From assembly GCA_963827855.1 (NCBI GenBank), contig CAWHBY010000002.1, positions 1,240,001-1,304,000 of the forward strand: a DNA stretch of 64,000 nucleotides. The letters are read 5' to 3'. This stretch comes from DTPU01 sp963827855 (GTDB lineage Bacteria > Planctomycetota > Phycisphaerae > Sedimentisphaerales > Anaerobacaceae). Position 1 is the stretch's first letter; every line of letters starts with the position of its first letter. This document shows, in pieces, positions 34,151-42,613 of the stretch. A program made the position numbers and the translations under genes. The notes under the pieces are model-generated. The model saw nothing but the letters and a program-made list of their open reading frames with translations, was not told the origin of the DNA and searched no databases.

Positions 34151-36331
34151 ATGAAGGCACTAAAAGGCGTTTTCAAGTATGTCTGGCCCCAATGGCCACG
34201 GATCGTCTCAGTGACGCTCTGCGCGTTGGCCGTTGCCGTGCTGCTCTCCCTCAGCTTCCTGACCGTCATTCCCCTGCTCAAGGTCATGGTCGAAGAGCAG
34301 GGTCTGCACGGATGGCTGGACACCACCTCCTGCAGCTATCGATACGGCCTGACCACCCACTGGCCGACCGCTGCCGAGGTGGGAGAAGGTCAAGTCCGGC
34401 CCAATGAGTTGGTCGTCACCTCCATGGAGCCCAATGGCCTCGCGGATCGCGCAGGCCTTCGCGCCTTCGACCGGATCACCGCCATCGGGCCCGGCGATCA
34501 GCCTCCATCGCGGACCTTCTCTGAGCTCCTCGCGCTGCTGGCCACCGCCTCCGAGCCCAAGCTGACGCTCCACGTCCGGCGTGGCGGCTCCGCCGAGTCG
34601 CAGCACACGCTGATCCTCTCCACCCCGTTCGATCGGGACGCCGTCAAGGGCCTGTACGGCTGGAAAGCCATGTTCAGGCGGAAGGCCAAACTGGCCTTGA
34701 TCGACAAGGCGCAATGGGCCGCCAGCTCCATACCGAGGGAACGGTCGCAGCAGAACATGATCAAGGCCGTGGCCATGATCCTGGTGGCCACCTTGATGGT
34801 AACGGCCGTCCGGTGCGCGGCCAAGTACAGCCAAGGATATCTGGCTGAGAAGATCGTCCACGTGGCCACGATGCACCTGAAGCAGGACGTGTTCGCGCAC
34901 CTGATGCGGATGCCCGTGGGGTACTTTGCCCGTGAACGCCCGAGTGACTGCGTCAGCCGGGTGATCCGGGACGCCAATGAGATGAACTACGCCCTCAAGA
35001 TCATCTTTGGACCTGCCCTGCGCGAACCGCTCAACACCCTCTTTCTCGTCACGGGCGCATTGGTGATCAATTGGCGTCTGACGCTGATCTTCCTGACCGG
35101 CGCCCCCGTCGTGTTGTTCCTGGTGGGACGCTTCGGCCGGAAGATGCGGCGGGCCAGCCATAAGTCCTTGCAGGCCGGATCACGAATGCTCGCCAAGCTG
35201 GAGGAGACGCTCGCCGGTCTGAGGGTGGTCAAGGTCTATAATCGCCAGTCGTACGAGCAGGCTCTCTTCTCCGAGATCACGAGTGACCACCTTCACCAGC
35301 AGTTGAAGATGTCCAGGATCGACGCGGCCATCAGCCCGATCCTTGAGGTCATCGGGATGGCCACCGCCTCCACGGCCTTGGTGGTGGGAGCCTACGCGGT
35401 CACCCAGCGACAGGTGGGCAGTTCCGAGTTCCTGGGCCTGCTGGTCTTGTTGGGTGCGGCAGCAGACGCAGCCCGCAAGAGCAGTGATCTGTGGCCCAAG
35501 CTGCAGCGGGCCGCTGCACCGGCAGAGCGGATCTCCGCCCTTCTGGCCGAGCCGATCGAAGTGGAGAGACCCACCGCCGTCGCCTTGTCCAATGGGAGAG
35601 GTCGCATCGAGTTCCGAGGCGTCCACTTCAAGTATCCGGGGACTGAACGCCCGGTGCTGCGAGGCATCAACCTGACCATCGAGGAAGGCCAGACCGTGGC
35701 CATCGTGGGTCCCAACGGCTCTGGCAAGACCACCCTGGTCAACCTCATCCCCCGATTCTACGATCCGGACCAGGGACAGGTCCTCCTCGACGGGATGGAC
35801 ATCCGCAACGTCACGCTGGCCAGCCTGCGCGATCAGATGGGTCTGGTGACACAGAATACGGTGACGTTCAACGATACGATCGGCCGGAACATCGCCTATG
35901 GCAAACCCGGGGTTACCGAAGAGGAGGTGATCACTGCGGCCCACCAGGCGTTTGCGCATGAGTTCATCGAACAACTGCCCTCTTCCTACCACACCGTCAT
36001 CGGTGAGCACGGCGCGGGATTGAGCGGTGGCCAGCTTCAGAGGATCATCATCGCCAGGGCCATCCTGAAGAACCCGGCCATCCTCATCTTCGACGAGGCG
36101 ACCAGCCAGGTCGATGCGGACAGCGAGGCCAAGATCCACCGGGCCATTGAGACCATGATGGCCAATCGGACAACCCTGATTATTGCCCATCGGTTCAGCA
36201 CAGTGATGTCTGCAGACAAGATCGTGGTGATGCATGAAGGCCAGATCATCGATGAGGGCTGCCATGAGCGTCTGGTCTCAACCTGCTCGCTGTACAGGTC
36301 CTTGTACGAGACCCAACTGCTCCATCGCTAG
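34151..36331 (+). CDS. MsbA-like ABC exporter with PDZ-like insertion
   Basis: This 726-residue half-transporter has TM1 at about 18-43, then some 150 extra residues before TM2 (about 203-222). The extra segment contains a PDZ-like domain (about 83-157: LVVTSMEPNGLADRAGLRAFDRITAIG...FSELLALL). The rest of the membrane domain and the ATPase are standard: Walker A GPNGSGKTTLV, Q-loop LVTQNTV, signature LSGGQLQRI, Walker B ILIFDEATSQVD and H-loop IAHRFST. MsbA-type exporters flip lipids or lipooligosaccharide. The insertion would face the periplasm and could recruit a partner or bind a C-terminal peptide; this is inference. Its TAG stop overlaps repeat family 2. Confidence 0.93.
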   Translation: MKALKGVFKYVWPQWPRIVSVTLCALAVAVLLSLSFLTVIPLLKVMVEEQGLHGWLDTTSCSYRYGLTTHWPTAAEVGEGQVRPNELVVTSMEPNGLADRAGLRAFDRITAIGPGDQPPSRTFSELLALLATASEPKLTLHVRRGGSAESQHTLILSTPFDRDAVKGLYGWKAMFRRKAKLALIDKAQWAASSIPRERSQQNMIKAVAMILVATLMVTAVRCAAKYSQGYLAEKIVHVATMHLKQDVFAHLMRMPVGYFARERPSDCVSRVIRDANEMNYALKIIFGPALREPLNTLFLVTGALVINWRLTLIFLTGAPVVLFLVGRFGRKMRRASHKSLQAGSRMLAKLEETLAGLRVVKVYNRQSYEQALFSEITSDHLHQQLKMSRIDAAISPILEVIGMATASTALVVGAYAVTQRQVGSSEFLGLLVLLGAAADAARKSSDLWPKLQRAAAPAERISALLAEPIEVERPTAVALSNGRGRIEFRGVHFKYPGTERPVLRGINLTIEEGQTVAIVGPNGSGKTTLVNLIPRFYDPDQGQVLLDGMDIRNVTLASLRDQMGLVTQNTVTFNDTIGRNIAYGKPGVTEEEVITAAHQAFAHEFIEQLPSSYHTVIGEHGAGLSGGQLQRIIIARAILKNPAILIFDEATSQVDADSEAKIHRAIETMMANRTTLIIAHRFSTVMSADKIVVMHEGQIIDEGCHERLVSTCSLYRSLYETQLLHR

Positions 36332-36350
36332 CCCGCATCTCTCACGAGGC
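36328..36350. repeat. repeat family 2, half copy (CTAGCCCGCATCTCTCAC)
   Basis: The 18 bases at 36328-36345 match the complement of 24395-24412 exactly and are followed by a similar AGGC-T-T stretch. The opposite arm is not visible here. The ABC exporter stop codon (36329-36331) lies within the repeat. Confidence 0.6.
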
Positions 36351-36418
36351 TTTGGACATTCGAGGGGGGAAGTCGCATCGCGGATTCGACGTCGGCTGGC
36401 TGGTCCGCGTGCCCCGCG

Positions 36419-38077
36419 TCAACGCGACGACAAGGCCTCCAGGACTGCCTGCATCTGGCTGCGGCTAAGTTCCTGGGCGGTCATGGCCGTCTCCGGGGAG
36501 TAGTCTGCGTCCAGGGGGCCTTGCCTGTAGAACTCAGCCCTTTCGGGTAGGCCCGTACGGCTATTCACAGTGACCAGCCATCGCCGCCTGACTTGGCCGC
36601 CCGGAGCCGACGGCTCCATCCACTGCAGTTCGTGGATCTCAGACCCCTTTGTCCCAACCTGGCCAGCCTCGACTTCGGTCCAGTGGGCACCGACAGGCAC
36701 GGACTGCGGGTTGTCAAAGGGGAGCATACCAAAGGCCGTGCTCACCCCGCGCTGCACCTCGGCCAATTCATCCTGCGACAAGGGCCTCTCAGAGAGGGTA
36801 CCCGACGCGGAATCCGTCACCGTGCATTTTCGGCTGCCCAGATCCCAGCACGTGACCGATCCACCCGCCTTGAGGAAAAGCAGGCCCATGTCCCTCGACA
36901 CCCAGCACTCCTGGATGGGCCTCGGGTCCCCTGCGGCGAACATCTCTACGTGCAGATTCTGGACCCGGCCGACCGCCCGCATGACCTCCACAAGCGACAC
37001 AGCCCTGGCCGGAGACAGGGTGACAGCCAGGCCGATCACCATGAGCAGAACGGCCGCAGCCGCGATCTTCACCCTGTGGCCCGTCACCCACCTGCGGTTG
37101 TCGGGCCACACGACGGAATCCGACTCCAGCCCCATGGCCGGCGCGGCAGTCCCCTCTCCGACCCCCTCCCCATCCTCGTACTCGGCTTCGACCTTCGGAA
37201 CCGGGGACTCCCCTGGCTGCGCCGCCCGCACGCGGGGGATGGAGTAGTAGGTCATCACGTCACTGTTGCCTCTGGCAGCCATGCCAAAAACCTCTTGATG
37301 GAGTTCCTGAATGGCAGCCATGCATGTGGGGCACAGGCGGACGTGATCGGAGAGGGACTGCCTGAACTTGCCGCTCCGGTCGGCATCGAGATCCAACTCG
37401 TACGGGAGTACATAGTCAAACAGATCCACGCTAGACACGCCCGGACAGGCCCTGCGTCCTTGCCCGTCCGCGTGAAGGTCGTCCAGCCGCTGCGACCGCA
37501 GGTGGAACAAGTGGCTGCGACAATCCGGGCACGTAAAGAAGCTGTCGAGCGTCTCCGGGGCGATCCCTTCGAATTGCAGGTCCGCCAACGAAGCCATGGG
37601 CTCGGCCGCGTGCTTGCAGGTGTGACTCGCCGCACTGCCGCTCGCCATCAGCAGCCGACTGAGCCTGTGAAGTTGCCTGCCGCTGAGGTGAAGCGAACGC
37701 AACGTGGCCACGTCTGTCCTGCACTGCTCACACCGGTCCACATGTGCCGTGATGGGAGTGGGTATGCGGATCTCCAACCCAGGGTCGGCGAGGCTGGGCA
37801 GGAACGGCTTGACCTGGCTGCACGTCACCGCCGAATCAGCGTAGGCGAAGTGATGACTCAACAGGTCGATCGTCGCGTCGTCCTTCCCGTCGCCGGCGGC
37901 TGCCGAGCCTGTGCCTACGGCCTCATCCAGTCTATGGACTTGGGCCCTGCAGTGGTCACAGGTGCCCAGATGGGTAAGAATCCCCGCGGGAATGGTCCAC
38001 CGAGAGGAGGACTCCAGATAGTCGAAGTAATACTCTCTCGCCTGCTCGCACTGGCAGTGATCATGCCGGCTGATCAT
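36419..38077 (-). CDS. membrane anti-sigma factor with four zinc-finger (ZAS-like) modules
   Basis: The 552-residue protein has four Cys modules in the cytoplasmic half: C10...H36-x3-C40-x2-C43; C86...H112-x3-C116-x2-C119; C154...C183-x2-C186 (His replaced by Ser); and C211...H245-x3-C249-x2-C252. The first two have identical 26-residue spacing. A single TM segment (IAAAAVLLMVIGLAVTL) precedes a periplasmic domain. Its start ATG overlaps the stop of the ECF sigma gene (ATGA at 38074-38077), which fixes the start and implies translational coupling. AAGGGAA lies upstream. It presumably sequesters the adjacent sigma factor until a signal arrives. Confidence 0.85.
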   Translation of the reverse strand: MISRHDHCQCEQAREYYFDYLESSSRWTIPAGILTHLGTCDHCRAQVHRLDEAVGTGSAAAGDGKDDATIDLLSHHFAYADSAVTCSQVKPFLPSLADPGLEIRIPTPITAHVDRCEQCRTDVATLRSLHLSGRQLHRLSRLLMASGSAASHTCKHAAEPMASLADLQFEGIAPETLDSFFTCPDCRSHLFHLRSQRLDDLHADGQGRRACPGVSSVDLFDYVLPYELDLDADRSGKFRQSLSDHVRLCPTCMAAIQELHQEVFGMAARGNSDVMTYYSIPRVRAAQPGESPVPKVEAEYEDGEGVGEGTAAPAMGLESDSVVWPDNRRWVTGHRVKIAAAAVLLMVIGLAVTLSPARAVSLVEVMRAVGRVQNLHVEMFAAGDPRPIQECWVSRDMGLLFLKAGGSVTCWDLGSRKCTVTDSASGTLSERPLSQDELAEVQRGVSTAFGMLPFDNPQSVPVGAHWTEVEAGQVGTKGSEIHELQWMEPSAPGGQVRRRWLVTVNSRTGLPERAEFYRQGPLDADYSPETAMTAQELSRSQMQAVLEALSSR

Positions 38078-38667
38078 GGAACGTTCCCTTCCCTGGCAAT
38101 CGCAATGAACCGCAGCTTCCTGATCCCTCGTGACAGGTACGTCGTGAAGGATCGTCTCTTGATGCCCATCTCGCAAGAGGCCTTGTCTCGACCATGATCC
38201 AGGGCATACTCCCGGATTACGGCCTGGGCCTCGGTCGGCCTGAGTTCGTCCACCATCTGAAGCATCTGACACGTCTGCTCAGCGGCAATCAACGGATCAC
38301 GCGGGTCCTTCTCCATCCGCAGCCACTTCTGGCGAAGGGCGTAGACCCTGATGTGCCTGAACCGGGATTCCTCGCGGCGGTCCTGGCTGATCACATCGTT
38401 GATGATGGCCCTGTAGAGGTATCGTTTGACACTGCGGATGTCTGGCGGCAAGGGTTTGGCGACGAGCGAAAGGAACAGGCTCTGAAAGAGGTCGTCTGCC
38501 TCACCGGAATCGGAGACAACGGCGTGGATCATGGCCCGGATCTCCCGATGATACTTGTGGAAGACCTCCGCCGCCAGACGGACCCTCTCCTGGCTGTTGA
38601 TGTCTACAACATCCTCGCTGGTGCGCACCTGGTCCATGTGGGCCATACCCAGTCTCCAGAGCCGCAT
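38074..38667 (-). CDS. ECF-type RNA polymerase sigma factor
   Basis: Of 197 residues, region 2 spans about 35-105 (FHKYHREIRAMIHAVVSDSGEADDLFQSLFLSL, then RSVKRYLYRAIINDVISQDRR), and a shorter region 4 follows (TEAQAVIREYALDHGRDKASCEMGIKRRSFTTYLSRGIRKLR). Alternative starts are Met8 and Met11. It overlaps its cognate four-module anti-sigma gene by four bases. Target promoters are unknown. Confidence 0.88.
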   Translation of the reverse strand: MRLWRLGMAHMDQVRTSEDVVDINSQERVRLAAEVFHKYHREIRAMIHAVVSDSGEADDLFQSLFLSLVAKPLPPDIRSVKRYLYRAIINDVISQDRREESRFRHIRVYALRQKWLRMEKDPRDPLIAAEQTCQMLQMVDELRPTEAQAVIREYALDHGRDKASCEMGIKRRSFTTYLSRGIRKLRFIAIAREGNVP

Positions 38668-38747
38668 CCAACAGGTTGACCTCGTTCATCGCCGATTGCG
38701 CGGCTCTCTGAGGTCAGTTTAGCCTAGAGGATGACAAAAGGCAACAC

Positions 38748-39722
38748 CTAGCGGGAATCCAGAATCAAGGTGAAGTCAACGAGCTCGGGTCCGCTGGCCG
38801 GTTCAGGCCTGCCTCCCGCCGACCTCTCGCTGGACGTCAGGACCGGCTTGGCCACGGTCAGCCACGGGACCTGCACCTGCCCGGTCAGTTCTGCACCCCG
38901 CTCGCCAGCCAGTGCCTCGACGGCGGCGTTTCGCACCGCTATCTCCTTGGCCAGCTCAGCCGATCTGAGGGTGTCCCGCTGGCCGGCGATCGCCGCCAGT
39001 TGGTCGGGCGTGACAAGATCCACCTTCACAGGGCCGGCTGGATCGCCTGTGTCCAGGTAGAACGTGGGTCTCTCGAACCTGTTCCAGACGTTTCCCAGTT
39101 CGGCCAAGAGCCCATCGAGACTGGCATGGCTGCATCGCAGCCGGTACACACGTCTGTTGGAGTCGTCTCGGGCTAGAGAGGCCTCAAGACCACCGTTTTC
39201 GATGGCCCTGTTGAAGAACATCTCCATTTCCGCCAGGCTGGCGACTCGCACCTCGAGCCGGCCAGTCATGGCACCCGGAGTCAGCGAGCCATCGGGATTC
39301 AGTCTGGCGTCTCCAGGTGTAAGACCATTGGTAGCAATTGATTGCCGCCTGGACGGTGTTGGCGTAAGGATGGAGTATACCAAGACAGACAGCACGCCCA
39401 TCAGGCTGACGGCCGCAGCCACCGCTGCCAGCCTCCTGGCAATCAGATGGTTCCCCAGCCGGCCCGTCTTGACTGGAGCCGCTTCCTCGAGAAGGCTCCT
39501 TCGTTCCAGCCTCTGACGGACGCGGTCAACGAGATCGACGGGCACCTTGGCCCTGGGAAGGGAGTTCACCAGGGTCCTGCAAGCCGACAATTGCTCAAGG
39601 CGAACACCCAGGCGCTTGTCTTGCTCCAGACGACGCCGAACCTCGGCCTCCTCAGTTGCCGTAAGCTCTTCATCGATAAAGCCATTGAGCAACTCATCTG
39701 TGCGATGATCGTCGCCGCTCAT
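38748..39722 (-). CDS. membrane anti-sigma factor
   Basis: The 324-residue protein begins with a short cytoplasmic anti-sigma-like region (LLNGFIDEELTATEEAEVRRRLEQD, the typical 'lnayvDgEL' segment) without a Cys zinc site. One TM segment (about 95-117, AAVAAAVSLMGVLSVLVYSIL) leads to a periplasmic domain with no recognised fold. The ATG overlaps the stop of the upstream sigma gene as ATGA (39719-39722). The role is inferred from this coupling and topology. Confidence 0.8.
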   Translation of the reverse strand: MSGDDHRTDELLNGFIDEELTATEEAEVRRRLEQDKRLGVRLEQLSACRTLVNSLPRAKVPVDLVDRVRQRLERRSLLEEAAPVKTGRLGNHLIARRLAAVAAAVSLMGVLSVLVYSILTPTPSRRQSIATNGLTPGDARLNPDGSLTPGAMTGRLEVRVASLAEMEMFFNRAIENGGLEASLARDDSNRRVYRLRCSHASLDGLLAELGNVWNRFERPTFYLDTGDPAGPVKVDLVTPDQLAAIAGQRDTLRSAELAKEIAVRNAAVEALAGERGAELTGQVQVPWLTVAKPVLTSSERSAGGRPEPASGPELVDFTLILDSR

Positions 39723-40327
39723 TTCAGCATGCTCTCCAAGATCGCCTTGAAATTGCCTCTGGCCCTGCTGAGTCTGCTCCTGACTGTCCCAAGCTCAACG
39801 TCAACAACTTGGGCAATCTGGGCATAGTTCATGCCCTCGATATCCCGCAGAACCATCACGGTCCTATGGGTCTCGTCCAGCTCCATCAGGGCCTTCCCGA
39901 CCATCTCACACAGCTCCTTGTTCTGAGCCATTGTGGCCGGGTCGGGGGCATTTTCATTTGCCAGGAGGTCCTTGAGCAGATGAACCGCCCCACCATCACC
40001 CACCGTGTCCTCGCTGTCGAGGGAACGGAAGCCCACCCGCTTGTGCCTCTGGCAATGGTTGATAGCCAGATTCACAGCGATCCGGAAGGCCCAGGTATAG
40101 AAGCTGCTCTTGCCTTGGAACCGGTCGAGACCTTCAATTACTTTGACAAAGGTCTCTTGCGTCAGTTCCGCGGCATCTTCAGGATTTGAGCAGATTCTCA
40201 GGATGGTGTTGAAGAGCCGATTCTGATACTTCAGGATCAGCGTCTCCATGGCGGTCGAGTCCCCCCGGCGACACCTCTCGACAAGAACCAGATCGTCCAC
40301 GGTGACGGTGGGCGCCCTCACAGGCAC
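39719..40327 (-). CDS. ECF RNA polymerase sigma factor, RpoE-like
   Basis: The 202-residue protein starts at GTG 40327 with GGAGG 8 bp upstream. Region 2 is MetLILKYQNRLFNTILRICSNPEDAAELTQETFVKVIEGLDRFQ, with FYTWAFRIAVNLAINHCQR; region 4 is LDETHRTVMVLRDIEGMNYAQIAQVVDVELGTVRSRLSRAR with a clear helix-turn-helix. It is first in a four-gene minus-strand run of two sigma/anti-sigma pairs. It may drive its own operon. Confidence 0.95.
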   Translation of the reverse strand: MPVRAPTVTVDDLVLVERCRRGDSTAMETLILKYQNRLFNTILRICSNPEDAAELTQETFVKVIEGLDRFQGKSSFYTWAFRIAVNLAINHCQRHKRVGFRSLDSEDTVGDGGAVHLLKDLLANENAPDPATMAQNKELCEMVGKALMELDETHRTVMVLRDIEGMNYAQIAQVVDVELGTVRSRLSRARGNFKAILESMLK

Positions 40328-40368
40328 GGCAAAGACCTCCAGGAGACAGAAATAGACCTGACGACCGT

Positions 40369-40397
40369 ATGATCGCAGATCGAACTATGCAGGTCAA
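40369..40397 (-). promoter_or_regulatory. candidate promoter of the ECF operon
   Basis: On the minus strand TTGACC (40397-40392), 17 bp, GATCAT (40374-40369), about 42 bp before the GTG. The -10 is weak. Confidence 0.3.
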
Positions 40398-40914
40398 CCC
40401 CATTTCGAGGTGACGCCACCAGCCAGAGACAATTATGTCGGCTTTTGCTCTTGACCCAGTTAGTCGGATGCAATAGCATGTGCATCAGACGCTTATTGCG
40501 ATAATTATGATAGGCCAGTAGTAGGCCATGTGATGTGTCTCCGTATGTGACGGCGACAGTCAGGTCGAAGGCCTGATGGGTCTTTGACCAGTGGGAGTCC
40601 AAGTTACAAAGCACACCTTCGGCGATGCTGATGGCTGAGATGTGAGCCAGCCTGGCGAAAACCAAAGGTGACTATAGAGCAAGCCAGGAATTCGAGGCCA
40701 GATGATCCTGTTCTGTATGCGGAGCGATGAAGAGTCGGTTTCCGACTCAGTCAAGTCTTGTCAGGGCACGTCCTTATGGCATAAGGGGTGTCCTGCCACA
40801 AGATCGCCCTCCCGCTGAGATCGGGATCATACTCTAGACTCACTCTGGCTGGTCTTTTGGCTGCGACTGCTTCGTAGCTGCTCCTGTCCCACACCTGTGC
40901 CTCCCACCGGTTTA
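40398..40914. other. 517-bp divergent intergenic region, lower GC
   Basis: It lies between the divergent ECF operon and rny. Base composition is clearly more AT-rich than the coding neighbours, and no ORF here has family-like sequence or a ribosome site. It could hold regulatory sites or an RNA; I see no recognised RNA family. Confidence 0.4.
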
Positions 40915-40944
40915 TTGCGGTCGTGTGGTCAAGTTCTCTATATA
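40915..40944 (+). promoter_or_regulatory. candidate promoter of rny
   Basis: TTGCGG (40915-40920), 18 bp, TATATA (40939-40944), about 30 bp before the ATG. Confidence 0.45.
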
Positions 40945-40972
40945 CGTAACAGCTTGTGTGGAAAGGTCAGAC

Positions 40973-42571
40973 ATGAACCCAATCCTCATGATGGAGGTCG
41001 CAACGGAAACCGTGTGGTGGCGAGACCCATTGCTCACCTTGATCGCCTTCTTCCTGGGCGTGGGGGGCACCCTCGCAGTAGTCTGGGTCATCTCCAAAAC
41101 GCGTACCAAGACCCTTGAGCAGGACATCCAGCGGCAGATCGACGGCGCCAAGAAGGAGGCAGAAAACATCATAAAGGCGGCTCGAGTCGACGCCGCCGCA
41201 GAGGCCATCAAGAGAAAGGAAGAGTTCACCGGGGAGGCCAACCAGATCCGCGCAGAGCTTCGCGAGGCGGAAATGAGGTTGACCAAGAGAGAGGACGTGC
41301 TTGAGCGGCAGACCGAGGTCCTCCAGCGACAAGACGCGACCCTCAAGGAACAGGAGAAGGAGGTAGAGCGACGCCTTCACAATATTGACCAGAAGGAACA
41401 ACAACTCACAGGCCTGATCGCCCAGCAGAAGAACCAGCTCTTGAAGATGACCGGTATGGAGGTCGAAGACGCCAAGAAACTCCTCCTCCAGCGCCTGGAG
41501 GACGAGTGCGAGAAGGACATGGCGGGTCTGATCCGCAGGAAGCTCGATGAGGCCCAGGAGGTGGCGGACGAGAAGAGCCGCGAGATCATCACCATGGCCA
41601 TTCAGAGGTACGCGGCCGAACAGACCTGCGACGCCACGGTTTCTGCGGTCGAGATTCCCAATGATGACATGAAGGGACGGATCATCGGGCGAGAAGGCAG
41701 GAACATCCGTGCTTTTGAGAAGGCCACTGGCGTGGACGTCATTGTCGATGATACGCCAGGCGTCATCGTGGTCAGCGGCTTCAGTCCCGTTCGCAGGGAG
41801 ATTGCGAGGCTCTCCATGGAGCGTCTGATCCAGGATGGCCGTATCCACCCCTCGCGCATCGAGGAGTTGGTCGCGCAGACCCGTGAGGAGGTCAATCACA
41901 AGATCCTCCAGTTGGGAAAAGACGCCTCAGTGGAGACGAATGTCAGAGGGCTGAACAACAAGGTCTTGAGCATGTTGGGAGCCCTGTATTACAGGACCAG
42001 CTACGGGCAGAACGTCCTGCGGCACAGTGTTGAAGTCGCCTTCCTGGCGCAGGCCATGTCCGACGAACTGGGTCTGGACGGGTCCATCGCTCGGAGGGCG
42101 GGCCTGCTGCACGACATCGGCAAGGCCCTGGACCACGACATGGAGGGCAACCACCCTTCGATCGGCACCAACTACCTCAGGCGGTTCAATGAATCGGCCA
42201 TCGTTCTGAATGCCGTGGCAGGCCACCACGGAGATGTCCCACCTGACAACCCCTACACCCCTCTGGTGGCTGCGGCCGATGCCATCAGTGCGTCCCGTCC
42301 CGGCGCACGGAGAGAGACCCTCGAACGGTACATCAAACGACTGGAGCAACTGGAGGAGATCGCCAACGGCTTCAAGGGCGTGGAGAGTACCTACGCCATC
42401 CAGGCGGGCCGGGAGATCCGGGTCATCGTCAATGCCACCGAGGTCAGCGACGACGCTGCCATGAAGATTGCGCGGGACATCGCCAACAAGATCGAGACGG
42501 AGATGACCTACCCTGGCGAGATCCAGGTCACGCTCCTCCGCGAGGTACGCTGCATTGAATACGCCAAGTAG
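40973..42571 (+). CDS. rny: ribonuclease Y
   Basis: The 532-residue membrane endoribonuclease initiates mRNA decay. It has an N-terminal TM (LLTLIAFFLGVGGTLAVVWVI), a long charged coiled coil (about 40-175), a KH domain (GRIIGREGRNIRAFEKATGVDVIVDDTPG) and an HD domain (NVLRHSVEVAFLAQAM, LLHDIGKALDHDMEGNHPSIG with the HD pair). ATG 40973 has AAGG upstream; the earlier in-frame codon at 40925 overlaps the promoter. It is followed at once by a YmdB-type gene, as in Bacillus. Confidence 0.97.
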   Translation: MNPILMMEVATETVWWRDPLLTLIAFFLGVGGTLAVVWVISKTRTKTLEQDIQRQIDGAKKEAENIIKAARVDAAAEAIKRKEEFTGEANQIRAELREAEMRLTKREDVLERQTEVLQRQDATLKEQEKEVERRLHNIDQKEQQLTGLIAQQKNQLLKMTGMEVEDAKKLLLQRLEDECEKDMAGLIRRKLDEAQEVADEKSREIITMAIQRYAAEQTCDATVSAVEIPNDDMKGRIIGREGRNIRAFEKATGVDVIVDDTPGVIVVSGFSPVRREIARLSMERLIQDGRIHPSRIEELVAQTREEVNHKILQLGKDASVETNVRGLNNKVLSMLGALYYRTSYGQNVLRHSVEVAFLAQAMSDELGLDGSIARRAGLLHDIGKALDHDMEGNHPSIGTNYLRRFNESAIVLNAVAGHHGDVPPDNPYTPLVAAADAISASRPGARRETLERYIKRLEQLEEIANGFKGVESTYAIQAGREIRVIVNATEVSDDAAMKIARDIANKIETEMTYPGEIQVTLLREVRCIEYAK

Positions 42572-42613
42572 ATCCGCCAGCAGATCTGTGTTCGATCCAT
42601 TGGGGACGCGGAC

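Noticed and set aside
36593..38197. 534-aa ORF on the plus strand opposite the anti-sigma gene
   Set aside because: The minus-strand frame has ordered Cys modules, a TM segment and an ATGA overlap with the sigma gene. The plus-strand translation is low-complexity.
40179..40754. three minus-strand ORFs of 64-115 aa upstream of the ECF operon
   Set aside because: They overlap each other, lack ribosome sites and show no family-like sequence, and the region is AT-richer than the genes.
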